Under the pieces are notes generated by a model. That model was not told the origin of the DNA and searched no databases. It was given only the letters and a program-made list of their open reading frames with translations. The position numbers and the translations under genes are program-made. A stretch of 7,049 nt of DNA from Pseudomonadota bacterium (lineage in GTDB: Bacteria > Pseudomonadota > Alphaproteobacteria > UBA828 > JAPUJA01): positions 1-7,049 of the forward strand of contig JAPUJA010000113.1 of the NCBI GenBank assembly GCA_027296525.1. The letters run 5' to 3'. This document shows positions 1 to 5,702 of the stretch, piece by piece. Each line of letters begins with the position of its first letter. Within the stretch, counting starts at the first letter, position 1.

Positions 1-1007
1 CGCGGCACGGTGAGCTTCTCGGCGATCGCGCGCCCGCGCACGCGCTCGGGCTCGGCGACGGCGAGTTCATCGCCCGCTTCCGGCGTCACCTTGAGACGCG
101 TCAGCCAATGGGTGAGTTCCAAGAGATCCTGGAGCACGATCAAGGGATCGGCGCCGGCCGTATAGAGCTCGGCGAGAAGCTTGAGCACGGCGTCGAGATC
201 GCCCCGCATCAGCGCATCGAACAGGTCGAAGAGCTGGTTGCGGTCGGCCAGGCCGAGCATGGCGCGGACCTCGGCGAGGGCGACTTTCCCCGCCCCGTGG
301 GCGATCGCCTGATCGAGAAGCGAGAGGGCGTCGCGCACCGAGCCGTCTGCGGCGCGCGCGATCAAGGCGAGCGCCTTCTCCTCGGCCTCGATCGCCTCGG
401 CGTTCGCGATTCCGGCGAGGTGGCTCTTCAAGGCCTCACTCGCGATGCGCCTCAAGTCGAAGCGCTGGCAGCGCGAGAGCACGGTGACCGGGATCTTTCG
501 AATCTCGGTCGTCGCGAAGATGAAGATCACATGGGGCGGCGGCTCCTCGAGGGTCTTTAGAAGCGCGTTGAACGCCGCGACCGACAGCATGTGCACTTCG
601 TCGATGATGTAGACCTTGTAGCGTGAGCTGACCGGACGGTAGCGCACGCCCTCGATGAGCTCGCGTATGTCGGCGACGCCCGTGCGGCTCGCGGCGTCCA
701 TCTCGATGACGTCGACATGGCGATCCTCGGTGATCGCGAGACAATGCTCGCATTTGCCGCAGGGCGTGGGCGTCGGCACGCCGTTCCCCTCCGGGCCGAC
801 GCAGTTGAGGCAACGCGCGATGATGCGCGCGGTGGTCGTCTTGCCCACGCCGCGCACGCCGGTCAGCAGGAAGGCGTGCGCCAGGCGTCCGCCTTGTATC
901 GCGTTGGAGAGCGTGCGCACGAGCGCGTCCTGGCCCACGAGCTCGTCGAAGGTCTGGGGCCGGTATTTGCGCGCGAGAACGCGATAGGATTGCTCGCCGT
1001 CGGTCAT
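1..1007 (-). CDS. dnaX: DNA polymerase III subunit tau/gamma, N-terminal part (3' end outside window)
   Basis: This is the ATPase subunit of the clamp loader, which opens the beta clamp and loads it on primed DNA in the cytoplasm. I translated the minus strand from the ATG at 1007-1005; 335 codons are visible before the left edge. Seen: the conserved N-terminal RKYRPQTFDELVGQ (residues 13-26), Walker A GVRGVGKT (50-57), a zinc module with C69, C83, C86 and C89 (C66 is also present), Walker B IIDEVH (134-139), sensor 1 FATTE (164-168), the SRC arginine-finger motif (178-180) and sensor 2 GSVRDALSLLDQ (222-233). Domains I and II are complete and domain III has begun. The C-terminal tau region and any frameshift site for gamma lie outside. 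There is no clear Shine-Dalgarno. An upstream out-of-frame ATG (1018-1016) opens a four-codon ORF ending in TGA over the dnaX ATG. The ffs gene lies about 115 bp upstream on the same strand, a linkage common in alphaproteobacteria. Confidence 0.97.
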   Translation of the reverse strand, partial: MTDGEQSYRVLARKYRPQTFDELVGQDALVRTLSNAIQGGRLAHAFLLTGVRGVGKTTTARIIARCLNCVGPEGNGVPTPTPCGKCEHCLAITEDRHVDVIEMDAASRTGVADIRELIEGVRYRPVSSRYKVYIIDEVHMLSVAAFNALLKTLEEPPPHVIFIFATTEIRKIPVTVLSRCQRFDLRRIASEALKSHLAGIANAEAIEAEEKALALIARAADGSVRDALSLLDQAIAHGAGKVALAEVRAMLGLADRNQLFDLFDALMRGDLDAVLKLLAELYTAGADPLIVLQDLLELTHWLTRLKVTPEAGDELAVAEPERVRGRAIAEKLTVP

Positions 1008-1020
1008 CGAACGCTCATTC

Positions 1021-1068
1021 ATATTTTCCGCCGGGCATATTTTCCGCCGGGCACATTTCCCGCGGGGC
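1021..1068. repeat. Three 16-bp direct tandem repeats upstream of dnaX
   Basis: Two identical copies of ATATTTTCCGCCGGGC lie at 1021-1036 and 1037-1052. A third copy, ACATTTCCCGCGGGGC at 1053-1068, matches at 13 of 16 positions. Read toward dnaX (minus strand) the unit is GCCCGGCGGAAAATAT. The array ends 13 bp before the dnaX start codon, in the gap between ffs and dnaX. The unit length is not a multiple of three, which argues against coding. It could be a regulator binding array, part of the dnaX promoter or leader, or a product of replication slippage; nothing here decides among these. Confidence 0.85.
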
Positions 1069-1120
1069 GGGCCTCATCCAGCGTCCCCCTCCTCGCGCCG
1101 CAAAAGCGGATGGCGATCAA

Positions 1121-1220
1121 GGTGGGAGGCCGGCATTGCGACCCGGCTCGAAACTCGTTACGGCTGCTTCCTTCCGGACCTGACCGGGTTGGCGAGAGAG
1201 CCGTCCACCGCCGACCTCCC
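1121..1220 (-). ncRNA. ffs: Bacterial small signal recognition particle RNA (4.5S type)
   Basis: The RNA component of the signal recognition particle binds Ffh and guides inner-membrane proteins to FtsY and the translocon. The minus strand carries the universally conserved SRP domain IV core GGTCAGGTCCGGAAGGAAGC (1185-1166) followed by AGCC, with the GGAA tetraloop and the asymmetric internal loop strands on either side. The ends pair: GGGAGGUCGGC (1220-1210) with GCCGGCCUCCC (1134-1124), an 11-bp helix with one G-U pair. This sets the mature RNA at about 97-100 nt, the size of the small SRP RNA that lacks an Alu domain. The 5' end fits the TATAAT box at 1232-1227. The exact 3' end is uncertain. 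No hairpin with a U-tract follows; only a small CCGC-TTTT-GCGG hairpin lies just downstream (about 1110-1099), so 3' processing or read-through into dnaX is possible. Confidence 0.95.
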
Positions 1221-1226
1221 GGGTTC

Positions 1227-1257
1227 ATTATACCAGCTTCCGGCCCGCGCCGCGCAA
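1227..1257 (-). promoter_or_regulatory. Promoter of the SRP RNA gene
   Basis: The minus strand has a perfect TATAAT at 1232-1227. The 11-bp terminal helix of the SRP RNA begins at 1220, six bases downstream, the normal -10 to +1 distance. A possible -35 element TTGCGC sits at 1257-1252, with a long 19-bp spacer, so the -35 is weak. The region is shared with the divergent nudC leader. Confidence 0.7.
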
Positions 1258-1310
1258 GCCGTTCCGCCGCTTGCTTGCCTTCGCGCGAAGCCCTGTGCGA
1301 GGCTCGTTGC

Positions 1311-2264
1311 ATGGCAGAAGCGAATTTCTATGCGGGCGTTCCGCTCGACCGGGCGGCTCTGCTTCGCCGCGACGGGCGGGCGCTCGCCCAGCGGGCCCAG
1401 GACCCCGGGAGCCGTTTCCTTCCCCTCTGGCAGGGGCGCAATCTGATCCGCGAGGCGGAAGCGCCCAAGGCCGCGTTTCTTTCGGGCGGGGTCTTGGACG
1501 GGCTTGCGGGCGAGGTGCCTCAAGCCATCTTCCTGGGGCTCGCCCAGGACATCGCCCATTTCGCGGTCGATCTCTCGGCGCTTTCCGAGGACGCGGCGCG
1601 CGCGCTCGAGCCCGATGCGCGCTTCGAAGATTTGCGCCGGGTGGGCGCGCTCATGGCGCAAGCCGAAGGGGCGCTCCTGGCCTATGCGCGAGGCATCGTC
1701 CATTGGCACCGGCGCCACCGCTTCTGCGGGGTCTGCGGGTCCCAGACCGAGTCGCGCGAGGGCGGGCATTTAAGAATGTGCGCGAACGCGGCCTGCCGGG
1801 CGCCGCACTTCCCGCGCACGGACCCCGCCGTCATCATGCTCGTCACCTTCGGCGAGCGCTGTCTGTTGGGCCGGCACGGGGACTGGGCGCCGGGGCTCTA
1901 TTCGACCCTCGCGGGCTTCGTCGAGCCCGGCGAGAGCCTGGAAGAGGCCGTCAGCCGCGAGGTCGCCGAGGAGGCCGGCGTCGAGGTCGTGAAGGTCCGC
2001 TATCACTCCTCCCAGCCCTGGCCCTTCCCGGCCTCGCTCATGTTGGGCTTCATCGGCGAAGCGGTGAGCGAGAGCCTCACGCTCGATCCGCACGAGCTCG
2101 AAGACGCCCAATGGTTCACCCGCGAGCAACTGGCCCAAGCCAAAGACTGGTTCCCGGGAAGCGACCTGGCCGAAGCGGGCGACGGGTGCTTTCGCCTGCC
2201 CAATCGCGATTCGATCTCGCGCCGGCTGGTCGACGATTGGCGGCTCGGAAAGACCGGCCGGTAA
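1311..2264 (+). CDS. nudC: NADH pyrophosphatase / NAD-RNA decapping hydrolase (Nudix family)
   Basis: NudC cleaves NADH to NMNH and AMP, and in E. coli also removes NAD caps from RNA. The protein is 317 residues. It has an N-terminal domain (about 1-130), then a zinc ribbon with C139, C142, C157 and C162, then the Nudix fold. The Nudix box is complete: G202, E208, R216-E217, E220-E221, G223 (GX5EX7REUXEEXGU). The motif that separates NADH hydrolases from other Nudix enzymes, SQPWPFPxS, is at 234-242. I chose the ATG at 1311 because it is preceded by GAGG (1299-1302) at 8 nt and gives a normal family N-terminus. The same frame stays open far upstream, but that part only reads the antisense of dnaX and crosses ffs. 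The gene diverges from ffs and converges on pheA with a 10-bp gap, and no terminator is visible. Confidence 0.96.
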   Translation: MAEANFYAGVPLDRAALLRRDGRALAQRAQDPGSRFLPLWQGRNLIREAEAPKAAFLSGGVLDGLAGEVPQAIFLGLAQDIAHFAVDLSALSEDAARALEPDARFEDLRRVGALMAQAEGALLAYARGIVHWHRRHRFCGVCGSQTESREGGHLRMCANAACRAPHFPRTDPAVIMLVTFGERCLLGRHGDWAPGLYSTLAGFVEPGESLEEAVSREVAEEAGVEVVKVRYHSSQPWPFPASLMLGFIGEAVSESLTLDPHELEDAQWFTREQLAQAKDWFPGSDLAEAGDGCFRLPNRDSISRRLVDDWRLGKTGR

Positions 2265-2274
2265 TCCCGGCGTC

Positions 2275-3123
2275 TCAGGTCGAGCGTTCGCGCCGGTAGG
2301 GATGCTCGGGATAGGTGCCGAGCAGCTTCACATAGCGGGAGAAGAAGTCGAGCTCCTCGAACGCCAGACGCACATTCTCTTGGCTCGGATGCCCCTCGAT
2401 CTCGGCATAGAACTGGGTCGCGGTGAACGAGCCGTCGAGCATGTAGCTCTCGAGCTTCAACATGTTCACCCCGTTGGTCGCGAACCCGCCGAGCACCTTA
2501 TAGAGCGCCGCCGGCACGTTGCGCACGCGGAACACGAAGCTGGTCATCACCGGGCCCTTCGCCGGGTCCGGATCGATGGGCTCGCGCGCCATGACCACGA
2601 AACGCGTGGTGTTGTGGTCGGCATCCTCGATCGCCGGTTTGAGGATCTCGAGCCCGTAGATCTCGGCGGCGAGCTCGGAGGCGATCGCCGCTTCCGTGAC
2701 GTCGCCCTGTTCCGCCACCTCCTTGGCCGCGCCCGCCGTGTCCGCATGGACCTCGGCCTTCAGGCCAAGCTCGTGGATGAGCGTTCGGCATTGGCTGAGC
2801 GCATGAACGTGCGAGTGAACCTTCTTCAGACTCTCGAGCGTCGCCCCCTTGGGCGCGAGCAGATGGTGGCGCACCCGCTGAAAGAGTTCGGCGGTGATGT
2901 GCAGCCCCGAATCCGGAAGCAGGTGATGAATGTCGGCGACGCGCCCGGCGAGCGAGTTCTCGATCGGGATCATCGCGAGGCGTGCGCGCCCGCTGGTGAC
3001 CGCAGCGAAGGTGTCGGCGAAGGTCTCGCAGGGCAGCGTGGCCATCTCCGAGCACATCTCGCGGCAGCAGAGGTCCGAATAGGCGCCCGCGGCGCCCTGG
3101 AACGCGATGGTCTGCTCAGACAT
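2275..3123 (-). CDS. pheA: Prephenate dehydratase with C-terminal ACT domain
   Basis: It converts prephenate to phenylpyruvate, the committed step of phenylalanine synthesis. The protein is 282 residues with no chorismate mutase domain, so it is the monofunctional form. Seen: AFQGAAGAYS near the N-terminus (7-16), PIENS (53-57), and the catalytic TRF motif (T173-R174-F175) in HNTTRFVVM. An ACT domain covers about 193-270, with NGVNMLKLES (217-226). The usual ESRP of the phenylalanine-binding ACT site reads ESYM here; I recall this as an alphaproteobacterial variant. The ATG at 3123 is the only usable start, because the frame has a TGA 11 codons upstream and no GTG or TTG between. No Shine-Dalgarno is visible. 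It lies 54 bp after kdsB on the same strand and is probably cotranscribed with it. An out-of-frame ORF (3160-3116) overlaps its start. Confidence 0.96.
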   Translation of the reverse strand: MSEQTIAFQGAAGAYSDLCCREMCSEMATLPCETFADTFAAVTSGRARLAMIPIENSLAGRVADIHHLLPDSGLHITAELFQRVRHHLLAPKGATLESLKKVHSHVHALSQCRTLIHELGLKAEVHADTAGAAKEVAEQGDVTEAAIASELAAEIYGLEILKPAIEDADHNTTRFVVMAREPIDPDPAKGPVMTSFVFRVRNVPAALYKVLGGFATNGVNMLKLESYMLDGSFTATQFYAEIEGHPSQENVRLAFEELDFFSRYVKLLGTYPEHPYRRERST

Positions 3124-3177
3124 TGCCGTGGCGCCGGGATGTTTCGCGCGTCTCCATCATGACCGGATCGGCCCACC

Positions 3178-3921
3178 TTACCGCGCCAGGATGGCGCGCG
3201 CCTTGGCGAGGTCGGCCGGAGTATCGACACCAAGAGGAACGGTGTCAACGAGCGCCACGTCGATGCGCATGCCCGCTTCGAGCGCCCTGAGCTGCTCGAG
3301 CCCTTCACGCCTCTCCAGTGGGCTCGGGGCGAGCGCGACGAAGCGCGCGAGCGTGTCGCGCCGGAAAGCGTAGAGCCCGATATGGTGGTAAAGCGGGCCT
3401 TTGCCATAGGGTGCCGGAGTCCGCGTAAAATAAAGCGCGCGTCCGCGCGCCGCGCCGTCCGGACAGGAAATGATCGCCTTGACCACATTGGGGTCGGTGC
3501 GCTCGCCCGCCTCTTCGATCTCGGCGGCGAGGGTTCCGATCGCAACCTCGTCCCGATCGAGCAGGCCAAGCGCCCGCCGCGGCAGCGCTGGATCGAGGGT
3601 CGGCAGATCGCCTTGAATGTTCACCACCGCGTCATGCCGGCCCAAAGGGTCCACCTGTTCGACGGCTTCGAAGATGCGATCCGAGCCGGAAGCGTGATCG
3701 GCGCGGGTCAGCACCGCCTCGCCACCGGCGGTCGACACGGCCTCGGCGATTTCGGCCTCGCCGGCCGCGACGATCACGGGCCCGATCGCCGCCTCGCACG
3801 CCCGGCGCCAGACATGGACGATCATCGCCTCGCCCGCGATCTCCAAGAGCGGCTTGTCCGGGAGGCGCGTCGCCTTTCGGCGCGACGGTATCACGACGAT
3901 GGGGTTTGCCGGTTCACTCAT
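3178..3921 (-). CDS. kdsB: 3-deoxy-manno-octulosonate cytidylyltransferase (CMP-Kdo synthetase)
   Basis: It activates Kdo with CTP to CMP-Kdo, the donor for building the lipopolysaccharide inner core. The product of 247 residues matches the family length (E. coli about 248). Seen: the nucleotide-binding start VVIPSRRKATRLPDKPL (9-25), T72 to R82 with HASGSDR (76-82), NIQGDLP (101-107) with the metal-binding Asp 105, YFTRTPAPYG (164-173), HIGLYAFRRDTL (180-191), a Glu-rich SPLERREGLEQLRALE (200-215) and GVDTPADL (231-238) with the second metal-binding Asp 233. The common QGDEP motif reads QGDLP. A longer frame to 3996 exists, but its extra 25 residues are low-complexity and resemble no KdsB N-terminus; the ATG at 3921 gives the standard start. 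That ATG is overlapped by an out-of-frame ATG GAT GAG TGA (3925-3914). The gene is first in a likely kdsB-pheA unit and diverges from the cytochrome gene. Confidence 0.95.
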   Translation of the reverse strand: MSEPANPIVVIPSRRKATRLPDKPLLEIAGEAMIVHVWRRACEAAIGPVIVAAGEAEIAEAVSTAGGEAVLTRADHASGSDRIFEAVEQVDPLGRHDAVVNIQGDLPTLDPALPRRALGLLDRDEVAIGTLAAEIEEAGERTDPNVVKAIISCPDGAARGRALYFTRTPAPYGKGPLYHHIGLYAFRRDTLARFVALAPSPLERREGLEQLRALEAGMRIDVALVDTVPLGVDTPADLAKARAILAR

Positions 3922-4010
3922 CCATGTTGCCCGGCCGATCGCCGGGGCCGTATCGATAGGCGCGCGCGGGCAGAGCCGGCGGCCCCCGTGACGCACGCAT
4001 TCCGCGTTGT

Positions 4011-4038
4011 TTGACTCCTTATAGGGGTTGGATAGGAT
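4011..4038 (+). promoter_or_regulatory. Likely sigma70-type promoter of the cytochrome c gene
   Basis: TTGACT (4011-4016) matches the -35 consensus at five of six positions. TAGGAT (4033-4038) matches the -10 consensus at four of six, and the spacer is 16 bp. Transcription would start near 4045, which rules out the upstream GTG at 4042 as a start and supports the ATG at 4090. A TATAAG on the minus strand (4024-4019) inside the same region could serve kdsB, but its -35 is weak. I see nothing else definite in the 168-bp gap between the two genes. Confidence 0.5.
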
Positions 4039-4089
4039 TGGGTGAAGCGTCTAATCTCCCGGCCGTCTCGCGGCCCTTCGAGCAACAGG

Positions 4090-4764
4090 ATGTCGGGCTT
4101 CCAAATCAACCAGATCGTCGCTGCCATTCTGGCGACCCTGCTCGTCGTCATCGGGGCGCGGGTGCTCTCCAACATCGTCTATGAGCCCTCCCCCCATGGT
4201 GGGGACCCGGCGGTCCACGAGGTTGTGCCCGCCGAGCCCGAGGCGAGCGCTCCTGCCGTGGCCCCCGAACCTGCAGAGGCCCTCGAAGAGCCACGGGCCC
4301 TCGAAGAGCCACAGGTCCTCGAGGAAGAGCCGGCGCTTGCGGCGAGGGAGCCTGAGGCGCTCGAGCCCGAGGCGCTCGAGCCCGAGGCGCTCGAGCCCGA
4401 GGCGGTCGAGCCTGAAGCGCCTGAAGCGACGGGCTTCAGCGCGCTGCTCGCGGCGGCCGATCCGGACGCGGGCAAGAAGGTCGCGAAGAAGTGCGGCGCC
4501 TGCCACACTTTCGAGGCCGGCGGTCCGAACAAGCTCGGGCCCAACCTGTGGAACGTCGTCGGACGCCCGGTGGCGAGCCTCGAAGGCTTCAACTACTCAC
4601 CGGCGATGAGCGGCCTCGGAGGGAGCTGGGAACTCGAACGCCTCGCGGCCTTCGTCGCGAACCCGAAGGAGTATCTTCCCGGCAACAAGATGAGCTTCCC
4701 CGGGGTGAAGAAGGAAGCGGACCGGGCCAATTTGATCGCCTACCTCCGGCTCTTGAGCGATTAG
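4090..4764 (+). CDS. Membrane-anchored class I cytochrome c, CycM (c552)-like
   Basis: This should be a periplasm-facing electron carrier tethered to the inner membrane; alphaproteobacterial CycM proteins pass electrons from the bc1 complex to the aa3 oxidase. The 224-residue product has an uncleaved signal-anchor helix (about 7-30), an acidic Pro/Glu/Ala linker (about 45-113) and a heme domain (about 118-224). The heme site is CGACH (C135, C138, H139), and the axial Met is M201 in GNKMSFPG. GPNLWNVVGRP (150-160) and FNYSPAM (167-173) are typical of this class. I chose the ATG at 4090 over the GTG at 4042 because it gives the family start MSGFxxNxI and lies downstream of the promoter. CAGG just before the ATG is a poor ribosome site. 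The linker holds tandem repeats EPEAL/V/P and, before them, ALEEPR/Q units. The gene diverges from kdsB-pheA, a neighbourhood I recall from other alphaproteobacteria. Confidence 0.92.
   Translation: MSGFQINQIVAAILATLLVVIGARVLSNIVYEPSPHGGDPAVHEVVPAEPEASAPAVAPEPAEALEEPRALEEPQVLEEEPALAAREPEALEPEALEPEALEPEAVEPEAPEATGFSALLAAADPDAGKKVAKKCGACHTFEAGGPNKLGPNLWNVVGRPVASLEGFNYSPAMSGLGGSWELERLAAFVANPKEYLPGNKMSFPGVKKEADRANLIAYLRLLSD
4348..4422 (+). repeat. Five in-frame 15-bp tandem repeats coding EPEAL
   Basis: The unit GAGCCCGAGGCGCTC recurs at 4348, 4363, 4378, 4393 and 4408. The second and third copies are identical; the others differ by one or a few bases, giving EPEAL three times, then EPEAV and EPEAP. 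Just upstream an 18-bp unit (ALEEPR, ALEEPQ, then a diverged VLEEEP) starts at 4279. Both arrays lie in the periplasmic linker of the cytochrome, and both unit lengths are multiples of three, so copy-number change would keep the frame. Confidence 0.9.
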
Positions 4765-4800
4765 CGGGTGGCGGCGCTCCGGCGCGCCCGCATGAGCCTG

Positions 4801-4829
4801 GAGCGATTCGATGTGAATGGAAATCGCTC
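4801..4829. repeat. Intergenic palindromic element between convergent genes
   Basis: GAGCGATT (4801-4808) and AATCGCTC (4822-4829) form a perfect 8-bp inverted repeat around a 13-nt loop. The right arm runs into CTAG, and its last base is also the last base of the minus-strand phosphatase stop codon (TAG, 4831-4829). The same GAGCGATT octamer also occurs at 4755-4762, over the cytochrome stop codon. No T-run follows on either strand, so it is not a standard intrinsic terminator, although it could protect 3' ends. Its GAGCGATT...AATCGCTCTAG form resembles short dispersed palindromes seen in alphaproteobacterial genomes; that is recollection, not proof. Confidence 0.6.
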
Positions 4830-5632
4830 TAGCGCCCGCCGGCGTCCGTGTACCCCCGGTCCTTGCAGGCCAGAAGGCGCTGCTTGTCATCCTCGAGCAC
4901 GAGGCAGGTGAGCGCACCCCCATAGCAGGCGCCGGTGTCGATGCCGATGCGGTTCGCGCGCATCTCGGCTTGAGACGTCGGCGTGTGGCCGTGCACGACG
5001 ACCTTTCCGAAGTCCTCGTCCGAGCTCAAGAAGGGATCACGAATCCACATGAGGTCATGGGGGGTTTGCGCCTCGAGAGCCACATTGGGGCGGATCCCTG
5101 CATGCACAAAAAGATAGTCGCCCTCGACATGGTAGAGCTTGAGGGCATCGAGGAATTCCCGATGGTGGCTGGGCAGCACATCCCTCAGCACTTTTTGCAG
5201 CTCGTCCACGTCATCGAACAGATGCACCGTCGGGCGGCCGTCGTCGTCGCAGCCGACCCCGTAGCTCGCGAGCGTCGCTTCGCCGCCGTTAAAAAACCAG
5301 TCCGGGCCAACCGTTGCGTCTTCGAGGAAGTCGAGCATCCACGCATCGTGGTTGCCTTTGAGGAAGACCCGCTCGAAACCCTTGGGATTGTGGCTGCAGA
5401 GATATTCGATGACCGCGCAGCTGTCGCGTCCACGGTCGATATAGTCGCCGAGATAAACGATTCGTTTCTTGCCGATGAAACGCCGTGCGTCGGAGGCGAT
5501 TCGACTGTGGAGCTCGGCCAAGAGATCGAGCCGGCCGTGAATGTCGCCGACGGCGTAGATCCGTGTGTGTTCCGGCACAGATGGACGCGAGGGGGCTTGG
5601 CGTGAGCCAAAAAGCCGCTGCAACATGGCCAT
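4829..5632 (-). CDS. PPP-family metallophosphatase (serine/threonine phosphatase-like)
   Basis: It is a cytoplasmic dinuclear-metal phosphoesterase of the PPP group, which in bacteria includes PrpA/PrpB-type protein phosphatases and ApaH. The 267-residue protein has every signature block: GDIHGR (29-34; D30, H32), GDYIDRG (62-68; D63), GNHD (93-96; N94, H95), VHAGI (176-180; H177) and HGHT (214-217; H214). No membrane segment or signal peptide is visible. The substrate cannot be told: phosphoproteins and dinucleoside polyphosphates are both possible. The first ATG (5632) is used; a second in-frame ATG at 5626 is equally plausible, and neither has a Shine-Dalgarno. Its stop codon shares one base with the end of a palindromic element. 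It lies 70 bp after the sensor gene on the same strand, so cotranscription is possible, and it converges on the cytochrome gene. Confidence 0.93.
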   Translation of the reverse strand: MAMLQRLFGSRQAPSRPSVPEHTRIYAVGDIHGRLDLLAELHSRIASDARRFIGKKRIVYLGDYIDRGRDSCAVIEYLCSHNPKGFERVFLKGNHDAWMLDFLEDATVGPDWFFNGGEATLASYGVGCDDDGRPTVHLFDDVDELQKVLRDVLPSHHREFLDALKLYHVEGDYLFVHAGIRPNVALEAQTPHDLMWIRDPFLSSDEDFGKVVVHGHTPTSQAEMRANRIGIDTGACYGGALTCLVLEDDKQRLLACKDRGYTDAGGR

Positions 5633-5702
5633 AAGGATGGCCCAACCGGGCCCAAAAAGCTATGCGCGGGATGCCGCGTCGGCCCTTGGGGGTGCGGTGT
5701 GG

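Noticed and set aside
108..560. 150-codon plus-strand ORF opposite dnaX
   Set aside because: It is antisense to the conserved dnaX ATPase domain and shows no recognisable domain or start signal.
717..1310. N-terminal extension of the nudC reading frame to a 515-residue protein
   Set aside because: The added part reads the antisense of dnaX and crosses the SRP RNA gene. The ATG at 1311 gives a normal NudC length and has an upstream GAGG.
2302..3162. 286-codon plus-strand ORF opposite pheA
   Set aside because: It mirrors the codon structure of pheA in GC-rich DNA and its translation resembles no known family; pheA is clearly real by its motifs.
3922..3996. Longer kdsB start giving 272 residues
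   Set aside because: The extra 25 residues are Arg/Ala/Pro-rich and unlike KdsB N-termini; the ATG at 3921 fits family length.
4042..4089. GTG start at 4042 for the cytochrome gene
   Set aside because: It would lie at the predicted transcription start and adds a basic stretch not seen before the MSGF membrane anchor in this family.
4051..4506. Minus-strand ORF with Leu-Gly-Leu-Glu-Arg repeats
   Set aside because: The repeats are the complement of the cytochrome linker's 15-bp array, and the plus-strand frame has the heme motif.
4817..5605. 262-codon plus-strand ORF opposite the phosphatase gene
   Set aside because: It is an antisense shadow. The minus-strand frame carries all PPP phosphatase motifs.
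5643..5665. GGCCC-AACC-GGGCC hairpin followed by AAAAA as a terminator for the sensor gene
   Set aside because: On the minus strand the T-run comes before the stem, not after it, and no plus-strand gene ends here.
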